A DNA stretch of 64,000 bases from Microvirga brassicacearum (GTDB lineage Bacteria; Pseudomonadota; Alphaproteobacteria; Rhizobiales; Beijerinckiaceae), in assembly GCF_008757455.1 (NCBI RefSeq), contig NZ_VCMV01000021.1:157092-221091 (forward strand), given 5' to 3'. This document shows positions 9,015 to 17,514 of the stretch, piece by piece (position 1 is the stretch's first letter; the number at the start of each line of letters is the position of its first letter). The notes beneath the pieces are model-generated. The model did no database searches. It worked only from the letters and a program-made list of their open reading frames with translations, and had not been told where the DNA came from. Position numbers and translations under genes: made by a program.

Positions 9015-9761
9015 CTACCGATGCACGCCCATCATCGCCGTCAGTCCGCCATCGACGGGCAGCACCGTACCGGTCATGTAGGCTGCCGGCGCGCTCATCA
9101 GGAAGGCCGCCAATCCGGCGATGTCTTCCGGCTGGGCGAAGCGTCCGGCGGGAATCTGCTTTTCCATGCTGTCGCGATAAGCCGCGTAGGGCGCCATCAT
9201 CTCCGTATCGATGAAGCCGGGCGCGATCACGTTCACGGTCACGCCGCGCTTGGCAGTCTCGATGGCGAGCGTTCGGCAATAGGAGATCAGTGCGCCTTTC
9301 GAGGCCGCATAGGCGGCATTGCCGGGATTGCCCTGCAGCGCCGCGACCGACCCGATGGCGACAATGCGTCCCGCCCTGGCACGGATCATGCCGCGCATGA
9401 GCGATTTGGCGATGCGCGTCAGCGACCAGAAATTCACCTGCATGGCCGCCTCCGCCTTGTCCTGCTGCATCATGGCCGCAAGGGCGTCGTAGGACTGGCC
9501 GGCATTGTGCACGAAGCCAAAAAACGCTTCCTGCTCGATGGCGTCGCAGAAGGTCTCGAGAGCCTGTTTGTCGCCCACGTCAAGCGCATGCGCCGTGACG
9601 GTCCGACCCGGATGCGCGCTCGTCAATTCGGCAGCGATGGCGGCCGCTGCCGCACCTGACGATCGGTAGGTGAAGTCCACATCGTGGCCTTGGGCGACAA
9701 GCGCGCGCACGATCGCCGCGCCCACACCCTTGCCGCCCCCGGTGACGAGAATGCGCGTCAT
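9015..9761 (-). CDS. FabG-like 3-oxoacyl-ACP reductase (short-chain dehydrogenase)
   Basis: This 248-residue SDR protein has the cofactor motif TGGGKGVGAAIV near the N-terminus, HNAG (the family NNAG strand), a catalytic serine in GSVAALQG and YAASK as the YxxxK pair. PGFIDTEM follows. The ATG at 9761 overlaps the preceding ketosynthase stop by one base (TGATG), so the two are translationally coupled. In the VLCFA context it would reduce the 3-oxoacyl intermediate made by the ketosynthases at 9761-12171. Rhizobial VLCFA loci usually carry a zinc alcohol dehydrogenase-type gene here, so this is a variant arrangement. Confidence 0.88.
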   Translation of the reverse strand: MTRILVTGGGKGVGAAIVRALVAQGHDVDFTYRSSGAAAAAIAAELTSAHPGRTVTAHALDVGDKQALETFCDAIEQEAFFGFVHNAGQSYDALAAMMQQDKAEAAMQVNFWSLTRIAKSLMRGMIRARAGRIVAIGSVAALQGNPGNAAYAASKGALISYCRTLAIETAKRGVTVNVIAPGFIDTEMMAPYAAYRDSMEKQIPAGRFAQPEDIAGLAAFLMSAPAAYMTGTVLPVDGGLTAMMGVHR

Positions 9762-11035
9762 CACTTCGGTTCCGCGCCGAAGACCAGACAGGTATTCTGA
9801 CCGCCGAAGCCGAAGGAATTCGACAGAACGTACCGGACGTTGGCGTCGCGCGCCACGTTCGGCACCACGTCGAGCGGGATCGTCGGATCAGGCAGCGTAT
9901 GGTTGATGGTGGGGGGAATGCGACCCGTCGCAATCGTGAGCAGCGACAGCACGGCCTCGACGGCACCGGCGGCCGTCAGTGTGTGGCCGATCATCGACTT
10001 GTTGGACGAGATCGGCACCTTTTGCATGCGCTCGCCGAAGACGGCGGTGCAGCTCATCGCTTCCATCTTGTCGTTTTCGGGTGTCGATGTCCCGTGGGCG
10101 TTGATGTAGTCAATGGCATCCGGCGCGAGACCGGCATCGTCGAGGGCCGCCCGGATCGCCGCGATCCCCTGAGCGCCGTCCGGGCTTGAGCGGGTCCGGT
10201 GGAAGCCGTCGCCCTTTTCGCCGCAACCGAGCACGTAGCCGAGGATTTTTGCGCCCCGCGCCCGCGCCGCATCGGCGTTTTCGAGCACCAAAGCCGCGCC
10301 GCCCTCACCCATCACGAATCCGTCCCGGTTCTTCGAGAACGGCTTCGAGGCGGTTTCGGGGTTTTCGTTCTGCGTCGACAGGGCCGAAAGCAGCGAGAAG
10401 CGCACGAGCGATTCCGGGTTCACCGATCCGTCGGTGCCAATGCAGAGCGCCGCGTCGGTCTCGCCCCGGCGGATCGCCTCGACGCCGAGCTGGATCGCCG
10501 TGGCGCCGGACGAGCAGGCGGTGGAAAGCGAGATCGGCGAGCCCCGGGTGCCGAACTTGTCGGCAACCCGGTCAGCCACCGTGCCGAAGATGAAGAGGTC
10601 GTGCCAGGCCTTGAACTTGCCCGTCGACGCGGCCTTGAGAAGGTCCCGATAGGTGATGTCCCCATCTTGTCCGGACGCTTCGGCCAGCGCCTCGCGTTGC
10701 GGCCATTCCATTTCGACCGGCGGCACCGCGATGAACAGGGCACCGGGGAAATCCGATTCCGGCAGCCCCGATTGGCCGACGGCCTCGTCGGCCGCCAGCA
10801 TCGCCAACCGTTCGGAGAGCAGCGGTGCGCTCATGGGTTCGACGTCCAATGTGTCGATGGTGCCGGCAATCGTCGTGCGCAATCCCTCGGTGGGAAACCG
10901 CGAGATTCGCTTGATGCCGGATTTTCCCGATGTCACCGCGCCCCAGGTCTCGTCCTTGCCGAGCCCGATGGAGGTGACCACGCCCATGCCGGTGACGGCG
11001 ACGAGTGGGCGGCCTTTATTGTCGCGAAGCGCCAT
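9761..11035 (-). CDS. fabF1XL: Beta-ketoacyl-ACP synthase II-type enzyme of VLCFA synthesis (FabF1XL-like), catalytic partner
   Basis: This 424-residue ketosynthase has an intact Cys-His-His triad: the cysteine in STACSSGATAIQLG, the first histidine in NAHGTSTPENDKMEA and the second in SNKSMIGHTLTAAGAVE. It condenses malonyl-ACP with an acyl chain. I chose ATG 11035, preceded by TGAGGA; a GTG at 11050 overlapping the upstream stop is the alternative. It lies directly after a second ketosynthase-like gene that lacks these residues, so the two probably act as a heterodimer. The symbol rests on gene order with AcpXL and FabZ, not on a search. Confidence 0.88.
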   Translation of the reverse strand: MALRDNKGRPLVAVTGMGVVTSIGLGKDETWGAVTSGKSGIKRISRFPTEGLRTTIAGTIDTLDVEPMSAPLLSERLAMLAADEAVGQSGLPESDFPGALFIAVPPVEMEWPQREALAEASGQDGDITYRDLLKAASTGKFKAWHDLFIFGTVADRVADKFGTRGSPISLSTACSSGATAIQLGVEAIRRGETDAALCIGTDGSVNPESLVRFSLLSALSTQNENPETASKPFSKNRDGFVMGEGGAALVLENADAARARGAKILGYVLGCGEKGDGFHRTRSSPDGAQGIAAIRAALDDAGLAPDAIDYINAHGTSTPENDKMEAMSCTAVFGERMQKVPISSNKSMIGHTLTAAGAVEAVLSLLTIATGRIPPTINHTLPDPTIPLDVVPNVARDANVRYVLSNSFGFGGQNTCLVFGAEPK

Positions 11036-11046
11036 GCCGTTTTTCC

Positions 11047-12171
11047 TCACGAAGCCCTGGTCAGGCGCACCGAGCCCTCGCCGCGCCGATGGCCGACGGA
11101 AGTCACGAGCGCCTCGTTGGATTGTCCCTTGGCGATCAGCGCGGCCGCGATGGCGATGCCGGCCGGGGCCTGGGCCTCCATCGTGTGGCCGATCACGTCG
11201 CCGGTGGCGTAAATGGCCGCATTGGGCGCAATCGCCGTGAGGGCCGCCTGCTCGTCCTCCGTGATTCCTTCGACGCCCGTCGCGCCGGAGATGATCACGT
11301 CGGGTTTCGCCCCGAGCTGGTCCGCTTGGGCCTTCAAGGCTTGCGTGACGCCGCCGGGCTGACGTCGCCCCCGATCCGAGGTCACGCCGGCAATCCTCGC
11401 AAGAATTTTTGCGCCCCGCGCGACCGCATGCTCCCTGGATTCGAGCACCAGGAAGGCAGCGCCGCTGCCCAAGATCATGCCGCCACCCTCAGCGGGGCGG
11501 TTCCAGACCGGACGAAACGGCTGCTTCCAGAGAAAACCGCCCATCTCGTAGATGAGCAGCACATCCGGACGCTCGGCATTGTAGGAGCCGCCAACCAGGA
11601 AAATGTCGTTCTGCCCGGAGGCGATACGCGCCTGCGCGATGCGGATCGCGTCGATGCCGCTCGATTCCTCGCCCATGAAGGTGCGCGACGCACCCGTCAC
11701 GCCGTGGACGATCGAGATATTGCCCGCGAGCAGATTGGAGAGCTGCGCCAGAAACAGCGTCGGCCGGAGATCGCCCATCAGGTGTTCGTTGAGGAAAACG
11801 CCGGGATTGTCCGCCTGCCGGAGCCCGGTGAGGATCTGGCCATCGACCCCATAGTCGCGCTCGCCGCCGCCTGCCGCCACGATCAGGTGCATGCGGCTTT
11901 TCAGCTCCGCATCGTCCTTCACGCCGGCCGCATCGAGGGCGAGGCCCGCCGCGTAGCAGCCGAGCTTCTGCCATGGCTCCATCTGGCGCTGGTCGGATTT
12001 CTTAGCGATCTGCCGGTCATAGTCGAGAGGCATGACCGGATGCACGGGATATGGCGCAAAAGTCTCGATATCGGTGCGCGGCGAGGCGCTGGTCAGGCCC
12101 GCCAGATGCGCCTCGGCGCCCTCGCCGGCCGCGGACACGATCCCCAAACCCGTAATGACAACATCGTGCAT
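11047..12171 (-). CDS. fabF2XL: Ketosynthase-like protein lacking catalytic Cys and His (FabF2XL-like, chain-length-factor type)
   Basis: This 374-residue protein has the thiolase-fold ketosynthase layout: N-terminal VVITGLGIVSAAGEGAE, a central NISIVHGVTGASRTFMGEES segment and a C-terminal ATGDVIGHTMEAQAPAGI. At the position of the nucleophilic cysteine (TAC-S-G in active enzymes) it reads GVTGAS, without cysteine. The HGTST motif is replaced by SGATGVEG. Only the last histidine (IGHT) remains. It overlaps fabZ by one base (TGATG) and abuts the active ketosynthase. This pattern parallels chain-length factors of type II polyketide synthases, so a structural or length-setting role for C26-C28 chains is inferred. 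Confidence 0.85.
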   Translation of the reverse strand: MHDVVITGLGIVSAAGEGAEAHLAGLTSASPRTDIETFAPYPVHPVMPLDYDRQIAKKSDQRQMEPWQKLGCYAAGLALDAAGVKDDAELKSRMHLIVAAGGGERDYGVDGQILTGLRQADNPGVFLNEHLMGDLRPTLFLAQLSNLLAGNISIVHGVTGASRTFMGEESSGIDAIRIAQARIASGQNDIFLVGGSYNAERPDVLLIYEMGGFLWKQPFRPVWNRPAEGGGMILGSGAAFLVLESREHAVARGAKILARIAGVTSDRGRRQPGGVTQALKAQADQLGAKPDVIISGATGVEGITEDEQAALTAIAPNAAIYATGDVIGHTMEAQAPAGIAIAAALIAKGQSNEALVTSVGHRRGEGSVRLTRAS

Positions 12172-12635
12172 CAAACAGCCTCCGCCGCAAGGAGCCCGAT
12201 CTGGCGCCCCCGGGCCCGCAATTGCTCGTCCATCCCCGGGGGGAAAGGCATGATGCGGAAGCGCAGTTCCGCGTCGCAGATCGGCTTGCCCTCGACGAGA
12301 ATCTTCGCCTTGGTGACCGCGTAGCCGGAGCCTTCGTGCTCCAGTTGGGCGGTTACCGTCAAAACCGTACCGGGACCGACGAAGGTGCGAAAGCGCGCCT
12401 TGTCGACCGCCATCAGAAACGGCATGTGGGTGAAATTCATCATCCCGAGCACAAGATAGCCCGAGGCCTGCGCCATGGCTTCGGTGAGCAGCACGCCCGG
12501 AACAAGGGGGTGGCCGGGGAAATGCCCCTCGAAGACCGGGCTTTCCATCGGCACCGTGGACGTCGCCTCGATCCGCTGCGCGTCGCGGTCGAGGAGCGTC
12601 ACCTTGTCGATCATTTCAAAATATTCGAGGCGCAT
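12171..12635 (-). CDS. fabZXL: 3-hydroxyacyl-ACP dehydratase, FabZ type, of VLCFA synthesis
   Basis: This 154-residue hotdog-fold protein has the FabZ active-site stretch EGHFPGHPLVPGVLLTEAMA. The catalytic histidine is H38 and the glutamate E52, 14 residues apart as in FabZ. The ATG at 12635 opens MRLEYFEMIDKV. It dehydrates the 3-hydroxyacyl chain in the elongation cycle run by the neighbouring ketosynthases and reductase, with AcpXL (12785) as carrier. The 149-bp gap to acpXL has no gene. Confidence 0.88.
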   Translation of the reverse strand: MRLEYFEMIDKVTLLDRDAQRIEATSTVPMESPVFEGHFPGHPLVPGVLLTEAMAQASGYLVLGMMNFTHMPFLMAVDKARFRTFVGPGTVLTVTAQLEHEGSGYAVTKAKILVEGKPICDAELRFRIMPFPPGMDEQLRARGRQIGLLAAEAV

Positions 12636-12784
12636 CCCGGGTCCGAACCATTCTCATGTCGTTCCCGGAGGGATCGGGCGCTGGGGAGGAGATCCGGGCG
12701 GCTCAATCTGTCGCCGTTCGCCTCCCCGAGCCGGCTTTGAAAAAGTCAGCCCACCGGGATTCAAGCTTCTGTCGTCGTCGCTTT

Positions 12785-13066
12785 TTACGCCTTCTTGGCC
12801 GCCACCAGAGTGTCGATGTGGGCGCAGAGGTTCTTGAGCACGAAGTATTCTTCTGCGGGCGCCTTGCCCTCGTTCACTTCCTGCGTCCACTGCTCCAGCG
12901 GCAACTTGATGCCGAAAGCCTTGTCGATCGCGAAGGCGATATCGAGGAACGCCAGCGAATCGATGCCGAGATCGTCGATGGCATGGCTCTCCGGCGTGAT
13001 TTGGTCGCGCGGAATGTCGGCGGTTTCGGAAATGATGCCGGCGACGGTCTCGAAAGTGGACGACAT
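12785..13066 (-). CDS. acpXL: Acyl carrier protein AcpXL for very-long-chain fatty acids of lipid A
   Basis: This 93-residue carrier protein has the phosphopantetheine serine S37 in [19 protein letters not shown]. The C-terminal extension [19 protein letters not shown] and [13 protein letters not shown] is characteristic of rhizobial AcpXL and longer than in AcpP. The start is ATG 13066 after AGGAG. In Hyphomicrobiales AcpXL carries the 27-hydroxyoctacosanoate chain that LpxXL attaches to lipid A. It heads the operon acpXL-fabZ-fabF2-fabF1-fabG-MBL. No lpxXL acyltransferase is seen in this window, which differs from the classical locus. Confidence 0.95.
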   Translation of the reverse strand: MSSTFETVAGIISETADIPRDQITPESHAIDDLGIDSLAFLDIAFAIDKAFGIKLPLEQWTQEVNEGKAPAEEYFVLKNLCAHIDTLVAAKKA

Positions 13067-13331
13067 GACGCCGCTCTCCTGAAATGCGTTGGCCTTGGCG
13101 TGCGATGCTGTCGGGCCAAGGCCCGGTCCCCAGCGGCTCGTACGGCAAGGAGGGTTGTATCGAAACGCACCCCTTACACGACCGATTGCGGGGCGGCAAC
13201 CGGTCCCTCCCGGCGCGGGCGCGACAGCGGGGCTGCACTGCCCGCATTGATTAATCGAGCCCCATGGCCGATAACCCGAAAAATTCCGGCCGTAATGTCG
13301 TTTCGGCTCAAAGCCGCACCCGGGGATTCCT

Positions 13332-14054
13332 GTGATCAACCGTTATCTCAAGCCTGAAACGCGCTATGCGCGACGCATGGCGCGGATTGCCCGCTGGGAC
13401 AAACCCCTTGCAAGCGGGGCCGATCGCCTGCGGGCGTGGCTGCATATGCTGCTGGCCGATCACGGGGTTTTTCGGGTTCTCTACCTCAACAAGCATCGGG
13501 TCTCGGAGAAGCTCTGGCGGTCGGCGCAGCCCGCTCCGCACCAGATCGCCCGGCTGAAGGCCCAGGGCATCCGCACTATCGTCAATCTGCGCGGCGGACG
13601 CGAACACGGATCGTGGCAGTTGCAGAAGGACATCTGCGACCGGCTCGGCATTACGCTCGCCGAATTCGTGGTGCGCTCGCGCGGTGCGCCGGACCGCGAG
13701 ACGATCCTGTCGGCAAAGGCGTTTTTCGACGATCTCGCCTATCCGGCCATCATGCATTGCAAATCGGGCGCCGACCGGGCCGGTTTCGTCGCCGTGCTCT
13801 ACCTCATCGTGCATGAGGGCCGCAGCGTCGACGCGGCGATGCGCCAGCTTTCGGCCCGTTTCGGCCATTTCCGCTTCTCGAAGACCGGCATTCTCGACGC
13901 GTTCTTCGAGCGCTACCGCCGCGAGGGGGAGGCCGTGGGAATTCCGTTCATCACCTGGGTCGAGACGATTTACGACCCCGAAGCGCTCGAGCGCGATTTC
14001 CGCCCCGGCTTCTGGTCCCACGTCCTGGTCGACCGGATCATGCGGCGGGAGTAG
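13332..14054 (+). CDS. Dual-specificity/tyrosine-type phosphatase family protein
   Basis: This 240-residue protein has the CX5R signature [10 protein letters not shown] (C143, R149) of protein tyrosine and dual-specificity phosphatases. Upstream is the family entry [28 protein letters not shown], represented by WRSAQP and TIVNLRGG. No signal peptide is evident. The start is GTG 13332. It is divergent from acpXL and its 3' end overlaps that of the convergent MsbA-like gene by 17 bp. A role on a phospholipid or on a protein is possible; the lipid A context makes a lipid substrate attractive but unproven. Confidence 0.82.
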   Translation: MINRYLKPETRYARRMARIARWDKPLASGADRLRAWLHMLLADHGVFRVLYLNKHRVSEKLWRSAQPAPHQIARLKAQGIRTIVNLRGGREHGSWQLQKDICDRLGITLAEFVVRSRGAPDRETILSAKAFFDDLAYPAIMHCKSGADRAGFVAVLYLIVHEGRSVDAAMRQLSARFGHFRFSKTGILDAFFERYRREGEAVGIPFITWVETIYDPEALERDFRPGFWSHVLVDRIMRRE

Positions 14055-15840
14055 CAGCCGGCGGCGCCGGACTCGGCTCCGCGTCGTGCGACAATTGCAG
14101 CCGGTGGAGGCGCGCATAAGCGCCTGCTGCGGCGATCAGCGCATCGTGCGACCCCATCTCGATCACGCGACCCGCCTCCATCACGACGATCCGGTCCGCA
14201 TCGCGGACCGTCGAGAGGCGATGAGCGATCACCAGCGTGGTGCGCCCCCGCATCAGTTTCTTGATCGCCTGCTGCACCAGCCGCTCCGATTCCGAATCCA
14301 GCGCGCTGGTGGCCTCGTCGAGCAGCAGAATCGGCGCATCCTTCAAAAACGCTCGCGCCAGCGACACGCGCTGCCGCTCGCCGCCTGACAACCGCCCGCC
14401 GGCGGGGCCCACGACGGTGTCATAGCCTTGCGGCAGCCGCATGATGAATTCGTGTGCTGCCGCAGCCCTGCCGGCCTGCATGATCTCCTCGTCCGTCGCG
14501 TTGCTGCGCCCGAAGGCGATGTTGGCCCGCACGGTGTCGTCGAACAGAACCACGTCCTGGCTCACCACCGCGATGGCGGCGCGCAGGGATTTCAGCGTCA
14601 CGTGGCGCACGTCCTGCCCGTCGATCAGCACGCCCCCCGCGGTCACATCGTAAAGGCGCGGCACGAGCGACAGCAGGGTCGATTTGCCGGAGCCCGACCG
14701 CCCTACGAGAGCGGTGGTGCGCCCGCCCTCGGCCGTGAAATCCACGTGATGAAGCGCGGTCTGATCGGCGTTATAGGAGAATTCGACGTTCGAAAACCGG
14801 ATCTCGCCGTCCGACACCATGAGCGACCTGGCGTCCGGCTTGTCGTTGATGTGGGGCGTGTCGTCCATGACGGCGAATGTCCGCTGCAGGGCGGATGCGG
14901 CCTCCTGCACGATGGCATTGAGATTTCCGAGCGCGCGGATCGGCTGCGCTGCAAGGATCAGCGCACTGACGAAGCCGGTAAAATCACCTACGGTCGAGCC
15001 GCCGGAGGCAATGCGCTGGCCGATCAGCACCAGCACCGCCGCCACCGCGAAGCCGCCGCCGGCCTCGAGCAGCGGATCAAGCCGCCCGCGCGCATTGGCT
15101 GATTTCATCTTGAGCTTGCGCACCTCGTCGAAGGTCCGGGCCGCCTTGGCCTTCAGGTAACCTTCGAGACCGTAGGTTTTGGCGATTCGCGTCCCCGCGA
15201 GGCTCTCGGTGATGAGGCTCGCCATCTGGCCGGTCTGCTCCTGCGTCGAGATCGCCACGCGCCGCAGTTTCTTGCCGATCTTGCCGATCGGCTGGGCGAT
15301 GAACGGCACGGTAACGCCGGCGACCAGCGTCAGGACGGGATCGATCCACAGCATGGCGCCGATCAACGCGATGATGGTGGCAACCTCGCGCAGGAACACG
15401 GTCGAGAGACGGGTCAGCGCCTCCTTGATGAACAGGAAATCGGTGGTGAAGCGTTGGGTCAGCGCGGCCGGGCTCTCCCGCCCGACCTGCGCCAGATCGG
15501 CCTCGATCAGGTGGCCGTAGAGCGCCGTCTGCATGTCGGCCTCGATCCGCGTCACCACCTTGTTGGTGAGCACCGTCAGGGCCAGCAGGGAAAAGCCTTT
15601 GACAGACGTGACGCCGATGACGAAGAGCGGTGCGAGCAGGATCGCGGTCTCGTCCTTGGCCGCAAAGGCGTCGAACGCCGCCTTGATCAGCACCGGATAG
15701 AGCCCGGTGGCGCCGGCAACGAGAAGCACGAGAAGCAGCACGAGCGCCAGCGTCCGCGCATGCGGCCGCATCCAGTCGCGCCAGAGCCGGCGGATCAGCG
15801 GAAGGGTATCGCCCCGGGCAAAGAGGCCTTTTCGCGCCAT
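14038..15840 (-). CDS. MsbA-like ABC exporter (lipid A flippase family)
   Basis: This 600-residue half-transporter has an N-terminal membrane domain of six segments (about residues 25-310; first LALVLLLVLLVAGATGLYPV) and a C-terminal ATPase: Walker A GRSGSGKST (near 378), Q-loop VVSQDVVLFDDTV, signature LSGGERQRVSLARAF, Walker [13 protein letters not shown] and H-loop AHRLS. Its size and order match MsbA. Proximity to the AcpXL locus fits export of VLCFA-bearing lipid A, but close paralogs export other compounds, so no gene symbol is given. The C-terminus is Ala/Pro-rich and overlaps the convergent phosphatase gene. Confidence 0.88.
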   Translation of the reverse strand: MARKGLFARGDTLPLIRRLWRDWMRPHARTLALVLLLVLLVAGATGLYPVLIKAAFDAFAAKDETAILLAPLFVIGVTSVKGFSLLALTVLTNKVVTRIEADMQTALYGHLIEADLAQVGRESPAALTQRFTTDFLFIKEALTRLSTVFLREVATIIALIGAMLWIDPVLTLVAGVTVPFIAQPIGKIGKKLRRVAISTQEQTGQMASLITESLAGTRIAKTYGLEGYLKAKAARTFDEVRKLKMKSANARGRLDPLLEAGGGFAVAAVLVLIGQRIASGGSTVGDFTGFVSALILAAQPIRALGNLNAIVQEAASALQRTFAVMDDTPHINDKPDARSLMVSDGEIRFSNVEFSYNADQTALHHVDFTAEGGRTTALVGRSGSGKSTLLSLVPRLYDVTAGGVLIDGQDVRHVTLKSLRAAIAVVSQDVVLFDDTVRANIAFGRSNATDEEIMQAGRAAAAHEFIMRLPQGYDTVVGPAGGRLSGGERQRVSLARAFLKDAPILLLDEATSALDSESERLVQQAIKKLMRGRTTLVIAHRLSTVRDADRIVVMEAGRVIEMGSHDALIAAAGAYARLHRLQLSHDAEPSPAPPAATPAA

Positions 15841-15899
15841 CGGCAGCTTTCCAAATGAGCCGCCCCGGTAGCATGGTGCCGATCAAGCGGCAATCGAGC

Positions 15900-15935
15900 A
15901 AAAAAGGGGGCTGCTCGATAGGAGCTGGCTCCCCT
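15900..15935 (-). terminator. Terminator-like hairpin after the RTX gene region
   Basis: On the minus strand GGGG...GCTC/GAGC...CCCCC forms an imperfect stem followed by TTTTTT (AAAAAA at 15900-15905 on the plus strand). It lies just after the stop of the RTX gene (15968). Confidence 0.5.
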
Positions 15936-15967
15936 TCTGGCAGCAGGCCGTGCGGCGGCCAGGTTTC

Positions 15968-17380
15968 TCAGAGAAAGTCGAAATCCCTGAAAGTGAGCGC
16001 AGTCTTCTTCTCGACCTTGGCGAAGCAGATGGCAGCTCCTTTGCCATTGCCGTCTGAATCATAGAATAGCGCGCCATTGTCCTTGTTGACGATGATGCGG
16101 TCATTGGCGTCGGTCGCTTTGGTGCCGAACTTCACGCTCGAAGACTTGATGTCACCGTTCTTTGAAATCTTGTAGAGCGCGCTGAAGATCCCCCGATCCA
16201 GATAGATCGTGTCGTCGGTCACGTTAAAATCGACGATCTTGTCGACGTTCGTTCTCTTGTTCAGCTTGGTGTTGAACCAGAACTGGTCCTGGCCCTGGCC
16301 GCCGGTCAGCATGTCGTTGCCGAGCTTGCCAAAAAGGATGTCCGCCCCGGCACCGCCCACGATCGCGTTGTTCACTCCGTTGCCGGTGAGGGAGTAGTTT
16401 TTGACGCCCGAAACAATCAGGTTTTCAAGACCGTCCGCCAGCACGTATCCGGCCAGCGTTGTCTTGACGGTGTCGATGCCGGCGGTATCGATGATGGAAT
16501 CGGCATAGTGATCGACCATATAGGTGTCGTCTCCGGCACCGCCTTCGAGGAAGTCCCAGTTGGCGCCGCCGTCGAGCGTATCATTTCCGCCACCGCCCTG
16601 GAGCATGTTGTTGTCGGCATTCCCCGTCAGCTTATCGGCGAATGCCGATCCGGTGACATTTTCGAAATCGAAGTAGGAATCGCCAGCGTTCTCGCCGCCA
16701 TGTTCCTCCATGAGAGAGACGGTCACCCCGGTTGCCGCCGAGACGAACGACAGCGTGTCGTTTCCATCGCCGCCGTGGAGTTCATCGGCACCTGCGCCTC
16801 CATCGATCGTATCGTCGCCGCTCGATCCGGTCATATAATCGTCACCGGAACCGCCAGTGGCCATATCGTTGCCACTCGATGCGGACAAATGATCGTCGCC
16901 TGCGCCACCGATCAGAACATCATCTCCCGCACCGCCATAAAGGTCATCGTTCCCCTCACCGCCATCGAGGAGGTTGTTGCCCGAATTGCCGTCTATGGCG
17001 TTGCTGCCTGCGTTTCCGAAGCCATTGATGTTGGCCGTTCCCAACAATTGCAGCCCTTCGACATTTGCCGCGAGGATATGGGTGAAGTTGGACTCGACGT
17101 AGTCATAGCCACCATTGGCCTCCTCCACGATCTGATCCCCAGCATCCTCGTCCAGAACGTAGGTATCGCTGCCATGACCGCCGATGAGCCGATCAAGGCC
17201 CAGGCCGCCGAAGAAGACGTTGTCGGTCTCGTCGCCGGTCAGAATATTGGCGCGCGCATTGCCCATGATGCCGGCATCGTCAGGCGTCGGGTCGCCGTTC
17301 GGCAGAGTGTCCGGGATGGTGAAATTGTCTTCGGCGGCATCGAGATGGAAGGTATTGTCGGCTGCAGAATACGTTGACAT
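15968..17380 (-). CDS. RTX-type hemolysin-like calcium-binding protein
   Basis: This 470-residue acidic glycine-rich protein starts at ATG 17380 after GGGAG. Tandem nonapeptide repeats of the GGxGxDxLx type (for example GGEGNDDLYGGAGDDVLIGG, about residues 155-215, and two further blocks) form calcium-binding beta rolls. No Sec signal is present. The C-terminal ~110 residues (from FNTKLNKRTNVDKIVDFNV) match those of the 1024-residue protein at 46303 and end in a hydrophobic FDFL, fitting a type I secretion signal. The type I secretion genes are not in this window. The function may be adhesion or matrix formation; there is no enzyme domain. Confidence 0.88.
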   Translation of the reverse strand: MSTYSAADNTFHLDAAEDNFTIPDTLPNGDPTPDDAGIMGNARANILTGDETDNVFFGGLGLDRLIGGHGSDTYVLDEDAGDQIVEEANGGYDYVESNFTHILAANVEGLQLLGTANINGFGNAGSNAIDGNSGNNLLDGGEGNDDLYGGAGDDVLIGGAGDDHLSASSGNDMATGGSGDDYMTGSSGDDTIDGGAGADELHGGDGNDTLSFVSAATGVTVSLMEEHGGENAGDSYFDFENVTGSAFADKLTGNADNNMLQGGGGNDTLDGGANWDFLEGGAGDDTYMVDHYADSIIDTAGIDTVKTTLAGYVLADGLENLIVSGVKNYSLTGNGVNNAIVGGAGADILFGKLGNDMLTGGQGQDQFWFNTKLNKRTNVDKIVDFNVTDDTIYLDRGIFSALYKISKNGDIKSSSVKFGTKATDANDRIIVNKDNGALFYDSDGNGKGAAICFAKVEKKTALTFRDFDFL

Positions 17381-17454
17381 GGAAGCTCCCTGAGCGTGAA
17401 GCCGCCGTTGAGGAGCGCCCACGCGATGAATCAAAAGGCTAACGAGGGGCTTAA

Positions 17455-17469
17455 TGCAATAACATTGCA
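17455..17469. promoter_or_regulatory. Inverted repeat upstream of the RTX gene
   Basis: TGCAAT-AAC-ATTGCA is a perfect 6-bp inverted repeat with a 3-bp spacer, about 75 bp upstream of the RTX ATG. It sits in an AT-richer stretch that is the only promoter space for the gene. A regulator site is inferred; no matching regulator is nearby. Confidence 0.35.
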
Positions 17470-17514
17470 AAAGTTCCGCCTCGCGAAGGCTTTTTTGAAT
17501 CGCGTCGATGCCGA

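Noticed and set aside
16700..17200. Short direct repeats that could suggest CRISPR or tandem DNA repeats
   Set aside because: The repeats are coding GGxGxD nonapeptide units of the RTX protein. They vary in sequence and have no spacers.
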